The notes below the pieces were generated by a model. The model made no database searches and was not told the origin of the DNA. It worked only from the letters and a program-made list of their open reading frames with translations. The position numbers were made by a program, and so were the translations under genes. Positions 1 through 13,399 of a stretch of DNA of 64,000 nt are shown in pieces (position 1 is the first letter of the stretch; each line of letters opens with the position of its first letter). This stretch comes from Torreya grandis (lineage: Eukaryota > Streptophyta > Pinopsida > Cupressales > Taxaceae). The stretch is from the NCBI GenBank assembly GCA_037957365.1, contig JARHVA010002128.1, positions 597,501 to 661,500 of the forward strand, read 5' to 3'.

Positions 1-354
1 ACTATAAAAATATTGTAAAATGATAAAAAAAAATATACATGCTTGAAATTAAAGTGATGAAAATGTAAAGGATCATGACATAAGAGAAGTTATGTACATC
101 AATCATCACATTTGATAAAAAATAATAATATGAAATTTAATCATGTGACAATGTGAAGTACAGGATATGAAACAATTACATGCTCACAAATGTCATGAAA
201 TATTTCCACATACATCATCAATAATATCCATTAAATCATATTGAAACTAATATTTATCTCTAGTCATGGTCTCCTCTTCTCTTTCTAAGAGTTATGATAG
301 AATTACTTAGTGTACGAGATCTAAGGAAAAGTACATGAATTAGAAAAAGGAGGT
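1..354. other. Flank outside the outermost element
   Basis: AT-rich sequence left of the point where the 355/62395 homology stops. I see no ORF, repeat or domain in it. It does not align by eye with the gag side of the other copy (62100-62394), which is why 355 is taken as the outer end of element B. It is probably older transposon or intergenic DNA. Confidence 0.4.
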
Positions 355-2665
355 TGAGGGGCCTCCTAATAAGAATATTCAATGCAAGGAATATGTTGTT
401 CACTCCAATCTATTCCTTATCATGAAATACCCATGAGATTGGGAATTCTTTGAAAAGGGGAAGGTAGGGACGACTATGGAATTTCATCCTCCATTTTAGG
501 ATTCATTTGGGATTAGCCTAGGGCACAAATATGGGTATTGGACTTCACAAATGGAGTCTTCATGAATAGTCTCCAAGAGATGCACTATTACCATCAAAAG
601 TTTAATACACTAAACACATGTTAAGGATAGTTATGAATACTTTAGTGTTAGGATTATTCTTTCTAAACATAAGGGGGAAAAGAGGATTTTAGATCCACTA
701 AAGAAACATAAAAGAGAGGGAAGGGTAAGGCAGTGAAGAGAATCCTCTAGGTCTAACATGATATCAATGTAATGGTCTTTGAACCAAGTGACTCTACCAT
801 AATTATACCATTGTATATCGAATCTCACTAAATTTATACCTCTAAGAACATATAGTGGGGATATTCTAAGGGAATTATAAGTATGTCTTTGTGAATTCCT
901 ACTAACAATGAGTGATAAGGGTTTACTATCAAAAACACATACATGCCATATGAAAATTTTATGTTGGGCAAACAAATAATCAACACTTCCAAAAGAGAAA
1001 CAAAAGAACTCACACATAGATTATAATAACTAAGCACATCATAATCATGACATACATAAAGTGATAAAGTGGTAATTTAATTAACTTGACACTTTTGATT
1101 ATTTAAACATGAAGATGAAAGAAAATTGAACATAGAAGAAACCCTTTTACATAAAATAGAGATTATATTCATTAAAAGAGTGAAATGTTTTTGTAATAAT
1201 TGATCTGGGCCACTATTATAGTCTAGAGTGAAGAAAGAAATGCAATTGAAATCTTGGTAAAAATCCAACAACAATTTCAAGAAATTTTTGTTTGACCCCT
1301 AAAACATAATACAACTCTTCTATAAATAGATAAGTATTATGGATCACCTCCAAAAAGCACGAGGAACCCATATTGGGAAAATATGGCTACTCATTATAGT
1401 TACAATCATATTTTAAAATTTTAACCAAAATGAATCCCTATAAACCCACAACAGATCTATGGGGGACCACTAGTTAACATGCAGAGGTAGCTAAAAGGGG
1501 TTGAATTATAACTGATTTAATTGGGTGCTCTTAGCTTTTAGAGAATTTACCATGAAGTCTAACTCCTTATCTAGATTGGCCAATTTCATTAGAGGCTCCT
1601 TAAGGATCACCTCTGCCTGAGCTACTAGTCTTTGGGAGATATGGAAAGCTACTTCCATTGAGGCTTGGACTCTAAAAACTTGGCTGATTTTCATAATGGA
1701 TTGAGTTGATAGGTCCAACACCACCTGGGATCCTTCCTAGTTAGCCTTAGCCACTTTCTCCCTCATAACTTGGTCTAATTGACTTAGGTGGACTCTGAAT
1801 TCCCCTTAGTTGAATAAATTTACCTCTAAGTAGAATAACATGGTGATATTAACCTCCTTAAAGTAGGTCAATATCTTATTCTCTCCCTCTTTTAAGGGTT
1901 CTATTATAGTGCAGGCTATGGCTAACCACTCTTTTATTAACACTCTCATGTTCTTAACATAAGTCTGGTATAAACCTAAATATGAGTTTGGCATTATTTT
2001 GAACTTTAGGAACATTCATTCATTAACCACTACCTGTAGCTTGTGGCACTTCCCATCAATTTTCATGATCCTCCCCATGTAAGCATGTATCTATTGTATA
2101 ATTGCATCAATCTTGGCTCGAGTCCCCACCACTTTCCCCAAGATTGGTAAAATTAGTAGGAGGGTATATTTGACTTACCTAATTAGTTATAATGGAAATG
2201 TACTCTTCACTTAGGCTTCAAGAGTCTAAATTTGGCTCTACATGTCATCAAGGATCTTATCAGACATGACATGGGTAGTTCAGAGGATAGATAATGGTTC
2301 CTTGGTAGTATTAGCTTATAAGATAGTAGGCCTCACCTTGGTGAGGTAAAATAGATACTGATGGGTCTTTTATATCACTGGGTTTCCCTCGAATATCTAA
2401 GTTCCTTATTTATGATCCTAAAAGATCTATCAAAACTTCACTATACATTCAAGTCACCTTGGACATCAATTTATGGTATATATGACCCAAATACCATCCT
2501 TTAGGTTATAATGGGTGTAGGAGGTGTGGTTGAAATGGTGTTTAATGGTGGAAGATGAGGTGGTGGAGAGATGGAGGAAGTGGAAGGAGTGAAAGAGGAA
2601 AGGAGCGAAGGTAGAGGGGGCATGGGAAAAAAGGAGGAAAAACAAAAGTGGAGGCCTATAAGAAC
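355..2665 (-). repeat. Element B 3' LTR, outer segment
   Basis: Direct repeat of 62395-64000 as far as the window allows (to about 1976 here). The outer edge starts with TG at 355. The LTR is cut at 2665/44912 by element A and resumes at 44912-45325. The five bases 2661-2665 (AGAAC) are the left copy of A's target duplication. The stretch 1506-2270 looks protein-coding on the minus strand and is listed separately. Confidence 0.8.
1506..2270 (-). pseudogene. Protein-like tract inside element B LTR
   Basis: On the minus strand, about 250 codons read as a sensible protein with scattered stops, in three open stretches near 2270-2015, 2015-1806 and 1724-1506. Recognisable pieces are LGLYQTYVKNMRVLIKEWLA, ILTYFKEVNITML, QASMEVAFHISQRLVAQ and LDKELDFMVNSL: amphipathic, helix-rich and probably coiled coil. 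A Ser/Pro/Phe-rich stretch precedes it around 2440-2640. The other LTR copy (63530-64000) encodes closely similar peptides, such as GLYQTYARNMQEVMEKWLAL, although its nucleotide sequence has diverged and shifted frame. The Pro/Ser-rich linker followed by a helical tail resembles the two extra ORFs inside B, so it may be the C-terminal part of such an ORF drawn into the LTR. No enzyme motif is visible and I do not recognise the family. Confidence 0.45.
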
Positions 2666-5600
2666 TATTATAACTCAAAATTTCACCCTATGAGATGGTG
2701 ATTCAATCCTTATCAATTTGAGCTATGCAATGGCATTGACTCTAGGTTGTGGGTTACCTCTAAGTGAGTCAAACCTCTAGATTTTGGGCTAGATCCCAAA
2801 ATACAACACCTTGACTAATACTACACCACTTGCTTCAACATGGAAAAGGGAAAGAAGATTACTAACATAACTAGACAAATTGGAGGTGATGCACCAAATA
2901 TGATATCCAAAACTTGTTGAAGATGTATTATGAAATATCAACTTACAATCTAATTATGCTACTCTAAACAACCCCTTTCACACAAATGTTTCAATATGAA
3001 GGTTTAGATGTTTGCATGAGTAATAAGATGATTAACCAAGAGGTTATAATGGAAAAACTAATGAATTATCAATTCTCTAAACAAGTAAAAAAAGTATAAC
3101 ACTTCATATGACCTATGAAAGGAAACATACTTGCATAGGGCATGAGACACTATCACTAAACACTCATTAATACAACATCATCAAAATCACTCTTTGTAAG
3201 ATAAAATTAGAAAATATAGCTTGAATTCACTTCAATATTAAAGTATAAGTATTAATTTTGGTAGGAATTTACCACATAAAATGTGTGGATCTATTTCAAA
3301 GCCAAAAATGGCTACTTAAATAGAATAATGGTGAAGAGAGAGAGATGGGTATAGTAGAGAAAGAGTGACAAATGTTAAGCATGAGAGAACTATATAAAAA
3401 TAAAGAAAGATTTATGAAATAGTATATCAGGTACGCCATGCCATGTGTTGACCCCTGAAGATGCTCTATCCTTCCAAGGGGTGAAGGAGGTATAAATTAG
3501 CTTGACACTTTGACTAGGATCTTAAAAACTACCTTCTTTGCATGAAAGGAGTGAAAAATGGTTTTTAAAACCATTAATTTTTCATAAATGGTCTAAAAAA
3601 TCATTAAACATATTCCATGCCTTAGTAAAATCCTTTAACCTACCATTCCATTAGTTATATGCATCTGTGTCTTCTAACTCTCCATTTCTCATGTCTAGAT
3701 TGGTCCAAGTGGCCTAAAAATCAAGTGCATCTTCTTAAAATCATCAAAACCAAATGAATTATCTTTAAATACTTTATCAAGTCTAAAATAAACCATTTTG
3801 GTTCTTGTAACAACTCCCAATAACTCATTTTTCTCCTTAAGCCTTCAATAACCCTAGTTTCCTTGTATCCATTTTTGGCATCCTACAAAAAAGTAGTAGA
3901 CAAAAACATAGCAATAAATAATGTAATGATAAATACATAATATGATAAAAAATAGTATGATAAAACATTGGAAGGATGAAACATAGAAAGGAAAAAATGT
4001 AGCAGTATTGGTAATTTCACGAAGATGACACAACTTTCAACCAAAAGTCCAAACTCATGAAATCACATTTTCCTCTGTTATTTTGCTTGTAAATTTGGTG
4101 CATTAGTTTTCCACCATGAAATGTTAACTAATATCATCAAAATGAATTCAAATAAAAATAAATAATGTGATAATCACTCAAATGTACAAATTATGCTCTT
4201 TGAGACATTTTTTTTGAAATTACCAATACTACTACATTTTTCCTCTCTATGTTTTATGTTTGTGATGTTTTTGTCATACTACATTTTTGCTGTTATGTTA
4301 TCACATAGAGCTCATTTTTTAATATAAATATAATTATGTGTTATTTTTATGGATTATATTGACAAAATAAATGAATATTATAGGACCCTCTATGGACTTA
4401 CATCTCCATACAAAATTTCATCTTTAGACTCTAAGTTGAAGCCCATTTTTATATCTTTCTCTTTTGGTAATTAGGCTTAATTAGGCCTCCTTACTTTGGA
4501 TCCTATTTATTGATCCATAATTATACCATGCATGTGAAATCACCCAAAATTGTGTGATTAAATTTACCAATTCTATCACCAACCTCCATACCAAATTTGG
4601 GGTCTTGATACCCTATGGAGGTATGCAAACTAAGAAATGGCCTTACCACCTAGTCTTATTTTGAGCTTATTTTAAGACTGCCTTGAAAAATGGGCTTGAT
4701 TTGATCATCTTAAAAAAATTTTTTTTTTTTTTTTTGGATTTTCATATATATAAAATTTCCCAAATGACCTCATCCCATGATTGGGAATTTCTCTAATTCT
4801 CAAAACACCTAAAAAACACAAAAAAATGTAAAATATGGTATTTTGGGCAATTTGTACAGTAGTCCATACAAGTGAAGTACATGGGTATAATCTCCTTAGA
4901 GTAATAAAAAACATAAAAGAGTTTTTAAGATCAAATTATGGAATTTTATATGCATTTGAGCTTTTTTCCCCATGACTAATCACTATCAAGGTTTAAGAGA
5001 GGTTTTAGACCTGTCTGGGGTCTTAAGGATTGTTCATAAAGAACATATCAATAAATAACCTCCTTATAATTTTAAAACCTTCTTATTATACCCATTAAAA
5101 TATTAAAAAAGGTGCATACTCACATTAAAATTATGATAAATGGTGTGATCATATGAAGTTTCTCTTCAAATGGCTTGGTTAACATTCTTGGTCTTAAAAA
5201 GAGCTCTACTTTGAGTTATAGGAATTGAAAATAATTAAAACTAATATCAGAGGTTCATTCAACTCTATAAAAAAATTCTCCATGATTACATATGATTTTG
5301 AATTATTCATTATGACTCTACATCAATCTGGTATATTGGTCAGGGTTTTTAGGGTTTAAGCTTGTTCTTGCTTTGCTAGCCCTTAATGGCTTTGGAGTGA
5401 AAGATGAAGTTTGTATCCACATAATAATTTATGGATATATATTATATTAATTTTTTTCTATCATAAAATTCCCTTCATGAGGTCTGGTAACCTTGTTCAT
5501 GCCCTTGGAGCTCAAGTGGACCCCTAAGTCTCTTGATTACGCTTTACCAAGGAGTGATCCTAGTCTGAGACAAAACAATGGATATATCCACTATTAGTGT

Positions 5601-6456
5601 GACTTTGGAATGATTATTAATGTCTAAATAAATAAATTAAAACAATATATACCAAATTTTATGGTGTGTTCACACTTCTAGAGACTGTAAAACATTATTT
5701 TCCTTCATGACTAGTTATAGCCTGTATGACTACATTTTAAGATTTGATTGACTGTTTATGAGGTCTTAAAACCAATTTGGATAAATGTTTAATTTATTTA
5801 TATTTTTTTAAATAATAACCTATAATATTTTATAAAAATAGGTTATATCTCTAAACATCTCAAGCATCCTTGTTCTTTAATTCATATTCCTTAAGAATAA
5901 CCTACTGTCATGTGGCTTGTAGGTGTTTTAGGGTCATTTACTATGTATTGGGTTTAAGTTGTCACCATGAAATCACTAACATATCTTTGTATTTGAACAT
6001 TTTTTGAAGTTTTAAATGGATTTTTAAAACCCCCTTCAAATGTCTCTACCAAATCTCATTAAATTCACCTTAGACTGTATATGTTGTGAAGCCTATAGGT
6101 GGTCTTAGAGACCATGACTGCCTTCTCTCATGAGTTTAGATCTCATTTTTCACATTATTATCCATAAAATATGTTCATGGACTTTTTTGAGCTCTAAAAA
6201 TAGGTTTATAACCCTCTCAAACACCTATGTTCCTCTTTAATGGTTCATGAACTGGCCTATCCATGTATGCCTATAGGTGGTGTTGGAGATAGGACTATGT
6301 TATGACTATATACTTATAAAACCTAGAACTTACCTTCTCACCTTAGTAAACCCCAAATAATTTTGGATTAGGTGAAATTTCATTTGAGTTTCAAAACATC
6401 TTTCAAACATGCTTTACCTCTCTTTTAAGTTTAAAACCAATTCATCCCCCTTAGAG

Positions 6457-6470
6457 CCACCTATAGGTGC
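6457..6470. promoter_or_regulatory. Palindromic motif CACCTATAGGTG
   Basis: A perfect 12-base palindrome in A's 3' LTR. Related words recur at intervals of roughly 130-250 bases between 5916 and 7010, in the partner LTR (for example near 42136, 42312, 42687, 43037 and 43226), and in both LTRs of element C (for example near 22967, 23144, 23871, 24236, 30352, 30536, 31268 and 31632). Repeated, partly conserved sites in the non-coding LTRs of two families suggest protein binding sites. The TAGGTG core resembles the CACCTA core bound by some plant MYB proteins. The function is inferred only. Confidence 0.35.
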
Positions 6471-7970
6471 TCACTAAGACTATTATTTATGTTAAGATTT
6501 TGAAAATAGTCTCTTCTCACTTACCATTTATCTTGAATGTGTCCATACCAAAATATTTCCTGTCATCAAGGTCTTATAGATAATAAAACAAGGTCTCAAT
6601 TCACTTTAAATTCACCCTAGCAACTTGTATGGACTATATTATATATGAAGATTTGTTGTGTTGACTCAATTCACTATCACTTTCCACTTACAAGTGACCT
6701 AGTGGCTTCAATTGTATCCCAATACTATATGGATACAATGAAGTTTAGGCTCTTCAAGCTTAAGAATTGGTTTGTATTTTTTTGACATTACTTTTGGTCC
6801 AAGGTGTGGACCTATAGGATAAGGGATTATAGGTCATTAAGGACTATTTAGGTCCACATAGTCACTTTAAATCTCTTTTGAGTTATTAAACTCATGAAAC
6901 TTGTCAATACATTATACACATCTTACTATCACTTCTCAATATATCATAAAGATCAAGGCCATACATTTCATCTTTAACTCACACTAGTAACTTGTACAAA
7001 CCTATAGGTACTTATGCACACTTTTGAAAGTGAATCTATTATTTCTCAACCAATCGCATTATATTACTTTGACTTAAAAATCTTGTATCCTCTATCTATT
7101 TTTAATAGTAAAGAAAACACGTTGCCAAACAATATTCACTCCTTTACACCTATCCTTTGGGTATACAAACTATGTACAGATTGTGGAGTTTTGATTATTG
7201 ACAATGGATTCTCTTGATGATGCATCATGATTTTGATGAAATTTGTGAGTTTTAATGAGGTTTCACTTACCTCTCCATGTTATCTAGACATTATTAACAT
7301 GGATTTGCATCCTTGAAGACATGTTGATTGTAGGCATGTAAGTGCTTAAGACACTTCATGAACTTTCTCAAGATGTAAATTGGATCATGTTACCCATTTC
7401 TAAACAAAACAATATCTCAAAAGTGTCTCTATTAGCTGGATAATGATGTTACTTATTGATTTTCAAACTAAAATGAAGTTCAGACCTGGAAAGATCATCC
7501 AAATACTGTACAAGTTTCTCAAAAATCAAGTCACTTAGAGATTATGGAGAAAGATAGACATTTAAAAAAAACATATGAATTAAATGGATATAAATATTTT
7601 ACATGCATGGTGGAGTCTTATAAACCTCTAAGAGTGACCATAATGAATATAAAACCAAACTTGCAACAAGATTCACTAGAACAACCTGTATACCAAGACC
7701 TTCTTCCCTTAAGTGAAAGTACTTCATGGATATGATTAAACTAATAAAAACACCATTAAAATTATATCCAATACCTATAAAAACCACCCTAAAAATTATT
7801 AATCTCCATATATTTTTTATATGGATAAAAAGGTGAAAGAATAGACCCCTCTAAGATGGATAGGCCATAGTGACTTGCTATCACTCTTAGTGATTATTCA
7901 TTAATAATAGGACATAATTTTGAAAACCAATGCAACTAATATGAATATACCCCTAACAATTTCAAAAATT

Positions 7971-8085
<115 letters not shown>

Positions 8086-8780
8086 CCATACCACCCACTT
8101 TAATTTTTCCTTTATGAGCTTGTGAAGTTAGAGATGGAGAAAAAAAGGTGTCTAGGATATCAAGTTGAGTTTAAATTTCATAAAAATCTAGGAAATAATT
8201 TTAGGGATACAAATAGACACTTCTAAACTATTTCCAACTGACAACTAATCCTCTAAGTTCATGCAAGTGCCCAAAAGTGCTTGAAAATGCCATTTTTTAT
8301 GCTTGGGAGGTTGAAACTACAAGTTTTTCAATACCTGACTAAAAATGAACATTATATGACCTATCTCTAACACTAGGGTCATTTTTAATCCCTTTTAAAT
8401 GTTTTCTTATTGAAGTGTATGTCACATTCCTCTATATAGGCCAAAAGGTGGCAAAATTGTGATTTTTTGCATATTAGAGTCAAATAAAGGTTAGAGCATG
8501 ATAAGATGAAACTAATGACATGAAAATGACCTTTTTAATGACTTAGAACTATATTAAACCTTTTACTAATTTTGACATAACAAGATCTTATAATTGACCT
8601 CTTGGACTAGATAAGTGTTCATAAGACCAAAACTTGGATAAGGCTAAAGAAGGGAAAACATGACCATATGATAATATATAATAAAAATTTAAACCATGAA
8701 AAAACCATATGACTACCCTATTAAAGTTTGAACTTAGAGGGTTTGACCTATTTTAACTCGGGGTTAAAACTTGGTCAATA

Positions 8781-9059
8781 ATTTGGTGATTCATAAGGCT
8801 AGCCTACCTGCAATGCTAATTGATTAGTGGCCTTATTCATCCATTGGGTAATGGGGTCAATATATAAGTACAAATAGACACATACCTCTTAAAAAAAAAA
8901 CAAATTTGGATGAACAAAATACAAACACCACACCAAACATGTGTCTAAAGACACTTAAAGTTAAGAAACACATAAGGAAAACAAAACAAACACTTGTGCA
9001 TGAAGCATTTAAGGAAATCAAAATCAACTGTAATATTTAAAAAGATAGAACTTACCTCA
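8781..9059 (-). other. Element A spacer between integrase and 3' LTR
   Basis: About 280 bp between the end of pol and the 3' LTR. The polypurine tract should lie here, directly beside 8780, but no good purine run is present. The word TTTGGTGATT (8782-8791, plus strand) lies one base from the LTR edge and is shared exactly with element C at 25461-25470, two bases from its LTR edge. Confidence 0.5.
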
Positions 9060-10160
9060 ATAACATGGCTTCAAGTGTATCCCATTAATTAGGAAACTCA
9101 ATTATTCTCCATTGAGTCTTTCCAATTGAAAGGCATTGTGCTTCTTACAAGTAATGATGACATAAGTTACACTCCGCAATGCATCAAACTTGGTATGCTT
9201 ACCAGGTTTGGCTCTATCAGTATCCCACTTTAAGACAATATCTCATTCTTGATATAATATTGTTATGGATCTCTTGTCAAATTTCATTTTCACTTATGCT
9301 TGGTGACTTTCCAAGGTGAGCATGGATTGATTTATTATCTCCTCTAGGGCCGTTAGTTCTACCCATTTTATCTCCATAGGATCATTATCCATCTTCTCAA
9401 GTTGATGTGAAAATTCAAGGGATGATAAATAAATTGAAATGGGTAACCTATCTTCTCTCCTATAGAGAATCATATAAGGATAATTTCCAATGGCAAAATT
9501 GGTAGTGATCTTATCAACCCAAAGGGATGTCTTTAACTTAGTATGTCAAACTCTTTGATTGTCCTCTATAGTACTCTTTATAATTTTTATTAAATCATTG
9601 TTAGTGGACTCAACTATCCCATTTCATTGAGGGTAATAATTGGAAGAGGTACTCAAATAGATTCCATGTTGTATATTCCATTCCATTGTTCTCAATCCAC
9701 TAAAAGCCATGGCATTATCAAAAATTATTATTTTAGGTACTCCAAACCTTGTTACTATACTCCCATAGAAGTCAAAAATTGAGGTTTCATTAGCCTCCTT
9801 GAGATCCACTACCTATACCCACCTTATGAAATAGTCCATGGCTATAAGGACCCATTTGTGACCACCACTAGATGGAGGATTAATAATTCCAATGAAATCA
9901 AGCCCCCATTACACGAATGGTTGTTCAACCCAAATTAGATGAAGAGGAAGGAATGCACGTCTTTGTTTTCCTAAAAAAAAGTGCACACCTTTTATGCCTT
10001 ATAGGCCAAGCATATGAATATTTGAATAGGTTAGTCCAATAGTAACCAGCCCTCATTATTTTTGTATTTGTAGTTCTAGGTGCAAAGTGACCTCCTACTG
10101 GTCCATCACGGAATTGTTCAAGAAGTTTTTCAACCTAATATGTTTCAACACACCTAAGTT
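9060..10160 (-). pseudogene. Element A integrase (pol C-terminus), degraded
   Basis: Minus-strand reading gives a complete-length gypsy integrase with interruptions. First comes a zinc-binding-like region (GGHFAPRTTNTKIMRAGYYW and then RHKRCALF). The catalytic core follows: first Asp in LIAMDYFIRW (about 9835), second in IIIFDNAMAF (about 9718), and Glu in NGIVESTN (about 9600). So the D,D,E residues are all still present. The C-terminal module carries KMKFDKR, DIVLKWD and HTKFDALR and ends with LINGIHLKPCY near 9060, a typical gypsy pol end. The enzyme would insert the cDNA copy into the genome. Stops occur, for example just before the catalytic Glu region and in the C-terminal module, so this copy is dead. 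Upstream it continues into RNase H of the same polyprotein. Confidence 0.85.
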
Positions 10161-10359
10161 TCACCACATTAAGATACTTACTGAAGAGGACTCCATCTAT
10201 AAGGACATAAGTTATTTGTTTCAATCTAGAGTATCATTTTACTTGATCTAAACCTCTAAGACACTCACTTATTTGAAGGAATCTCACCATTTCTTGTGTC
10301 TAACTTGGAGGAGATGAAGTTTAAACTATATTAGAATCTTTTTACAATGTGAAAAACAC

Positions 10360-11126
10360 ATATTTTTCTTATTTAATTTATGATGATAGGTGTTCACAAA
10401 TCCCTCTTCCTCTTAGAAGCTTGGTGTCCTTAATCTCTAAATCATATTACATCACTTTGGTTATCCACCCAACTCTCTTTCCATTCAAATCTTCATTCAA
10501 GAGGAAGTCTCTTATGCTTAGGTGAGAGACCATCACATGAATCTTGTTATTGGACACCATATGTCTAAATTTATTGAGACCTAATATCACATCCAATACT
10601 TTCTTCTCAACATAGGTATACATTTATTCATAGTCTTCAAGTTCTTGACTAAAAAAGGCTATGGGTTGCTCAAGTCCTTCAACATTTTTTTAAATCAACA
10701 TGGAAGAAATTTTATCATTATTAACAAAAACATACAAGGAGAAATCCTTATATAAATCAAGATTGATTAGTTTAGGTGTTTCAACAATGGTTTGTTTAAT
10801 GGCCTCAAAACTTGTCTTCCCTTATTTAGTCCATTGGAAAGCTTGGTGTTTCTTCAACATGATTGTAATTGGCTTCACAAGTAGAAAATCCAAGTATTAA
10901 CCTTCTCATAAAGTTAATATTACCAAGAAAAATTTAAATATATTTTTTATGATTTGGTAGTGACAAAGATAGAATGGATTCAACTCTATCAAAATCAATG
11001 GCAAGTCCATCCTTAGAAATAATGTGTCCAAGTCACTTACCTTCATGAACAACAAACACACACTTCTTTGGGTTGAGAGACACCCCATATTACCTACATG
11101 TTTAACTAATATGGATTACATACCAT
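10360..11126 (-). pseudogene. Element A RT C-terminus plus RNase H, 3' fragment cut off by element C
   Basis: Minus strand. This segment resumes the reverse transcriptase that is broken at 32855: YGVSLNPKKCVFVVHEGK, then LGHIISKDGLAIDFDRVES, both typical of the gypsy RT thumb and connection. The RNase H domain follows (about 10900-10370) with SLYVFVNNDKISSMLI, QPIAFFSQELEDYE, YTYVEKKVLDVILGLNKFRH and VMVSHLSIRDFL, as in the standard gypsy RNase H that removes the RNA strand during cDNA synthesis. Several stops and a frameshift break it. Together with 32855-33420 it rebuilds the order RT-RNH-INT of one polyprotein, which shows that element C inserted in the middle of the RT. Confidence 0.85.
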
Positions 11127-11810
11127 TGTCACCAAATCTTGCACCATAGAAGAAGTTTTTCAGTCCTCTTCTATATTTGGGCAACATGGGAACACTTTTA
11201 GGTATGTGGGTGTACCTATAGTGGAAGTGATCATCTAAATTTTAAAGGGTAGCTCCCTGAATGTATCTTGAAGTTCTTTCACCTATAATATCTAATATTT
11301 TATGGTGGAAAAGTGTTAGAGATTGCATGAAATGAAACCTATTATAAAGGGTGATTTACCAAGATGATTATCATAAGACTGTCATACTCTATCACAAAGA
11401 GACAATGCATATAACACTAGTATTATAGTCCTAAAATACGCTAACATTAGTAATTCAATATGAAGATGACATGCATGAAGACTATCCAAGGTAAATGAAA
11501 CCATAGATTAATTTTAGATACTAAGGCTTCTTTGTAAACTTAATAATAAACCTATACACTTAGCAACACTTCATATGACCTGCTAGGTTGAAATCACTTA
11601 GATAAAACATGGAAGGATTAAGAGAAAGTAGGGATATATGAATATCTCTTATCCATTCACTATACATCTCTTCACACAATTTGAAAAGATGATATATTAA
11701 CTCAAAATAGATTTAATTTATTGTTTAAGGTAAAGTATAATGCCAAAACTAATAGGGCTTCACCATACCTGGTGTGGTATATCTATAAAGGCCAAAATGG
11801 ATAGTTATTA

Positions 11811-11895
<85 letters not shown>

Positions 11896-12446
11896 AGAAG
11901 AAAGAAGTTAAAAATTCTCGAGGACACTTGTCATGATGAGAGGAGTTACATGTGCATGGTAAGAGGATATAAAATGGACCATTCATGGTTAAAAGAGACA
12001 AGTAGCTCCCCACATCATGAAACTCATGAAAATTAGTGTAGGAGTTGTCATTGTGCACAAGGAAACTACCTTGATCATTCACCTCTGTTGGAACATCCTA
12101 AAACTAACTAGTGATAAATATAATGATTGTAATGAGAGGGGAGGGTCTCAAAAATTATTCTCCATGCATTGGTTACATTCTTAGTCATCTGAAATCTTTT
12201 GGAAGTGAACCATCACTTCCTATACAAAAAAATACTCCTCTTTCGCACACCTTACATACTTGGCCTCAAAATGTGGCTTTAGTTTCCCATGAAAATCCAT
12301 ATAAGGAAGTGAATTAAATGTGTTAAGACCATCCATGTCCTTAGAGTCATCAATCACACCTTAAAATCAACCCACCTAAATCTTTTCACCCTTCTCACTA
12401 CCATGTTCACTATGCATATTTTGATTAACTAAGATGAAATTATTTG
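11127..12446 (-). repeat. Element C left LTR, first segment
   Basis: Aligns with 27857-29125 of the other LTR and starts TGTCACC. It is cut at 12446 by element D and resumes at 21729. It contains the GA microsatellite at 11818-11890. Coding-looking frames here arise from the GA repeat only. Confidence 0.85.
11818..11890. repeat. (GA)n microsatellite, about 36 units
   Basis: A GA run in the left LTR of C. The partner position in the right LTR (about 28546-28567) carries only a few interrupted GA units. The Arg-Glu and Leu-Ser repeat frames it creates on the two strands are not genes. Confidence 0.97.
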
Positions 12447-13355
12447 TGTTAGGAATAAAAACACTTAAAGTAGATGTACTATTACCATAAACCAAATATA
12501 AAGCTATGTAATAAAATAAATCATGGAAACATTCCTTAATCCACCATTATTATGAAAGCATAAATGAGATAACGAGATAATAACATAGATAACATAGATC
12601 TGATGTGGTTCACCCAATGTGGGATACATCCACCAATAAAAGTTCTCAAATAAATAAGTAATATAAATACCAAGGCTACAATGAACTCTCATAGAGATAT
12701 TAAAATCTCTTATATAAAATGTTTCACAAATAGCTGCACTTTCACCTGCACTTGCATAATGATGCTTACAATTTGTTAAACCATACACTGTAATAAACAC
12801 CTATACTTTGACTTTGATCCTCAAAGCCACTCCCTACAAATAAAAACCATCAACCTCTAAAGGACAAACCACACCCTATATATATATAATATGAAGGAAA
12901 ACCCATGAAAGGAGGAGAAAATCCATCATGCTTATCCAAGATAAGCATCATCCACTCAAGATAACTCACTTTCACCTCATCAAGCTCATCCAAAATCTCT
13001 CCCATGAAGCAACACACCATACTAAGGGTATCCACCTTTCAAGGGCACATTTTATAACAAAATGTGATCAAAAACATCTCCTTATAACAAGGAAGACATT
13101 ACATTTTCCAACAAATAAATAACTCCCTCAAAACAAGGAAGTCACATGGAAAATAGACAACTAATAACCAACTCTATAAAACATAGAAACATAGAAATTA
13201 GAAATATACTAGGAATATTCCACTCACATGTGGAACAAGGTTCCAAAAAATGTGGAGTAGGGAAAAATACACTCTCCACATCCTTGGAGCTCTCTAGGCC
13301 AAAAAAATAATTCCCTGTGGTCATGAGATATCCCCAAAGGGATCCACACTCAACA
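12447..13355 (-). repeat. Element D 3' LTR
   Basis: Pairs with 20827-21728. Its minus-strand start is TGTTGAGTG at 13355 and its end lies at 12447. It includes a short alternating TA stretch near 12880. No gene is visible. Confidence 0.92.
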
Positions 13356-13368
13356 ATCTCCCACTTGG
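13356..13368 (-). other. Element D polypurine tract
   Basis: The minus strand reads CCAAGTGGGAGAT directly before TGTTGAG of the 3' LTR. This is the common copia plus-strand primer arrangement and sets both the orientation and the LTR edge. Confidence 0.85.
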
Positions 13369-13399
13369 AGACCGCTTCTCCTAAATAGAATATATCATT

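Noticed and set aside
2466..2678. Ser/Phe/His-rich minus-strand frame of 70 codons
   Set aside because: It crosses the junction between B's LTR and A's LTR. The B part may belong to the protein-like tract, but this frame as a whole is not a gene.
11740..12082. Overlapping frames of about 98 codons on both strands across the GA run
   Set aside because: The translations are Arg-Glu or Leu-Ser repeats produced by the microsatellite; flanks have no motif and the partner LTR does not keep the frames.
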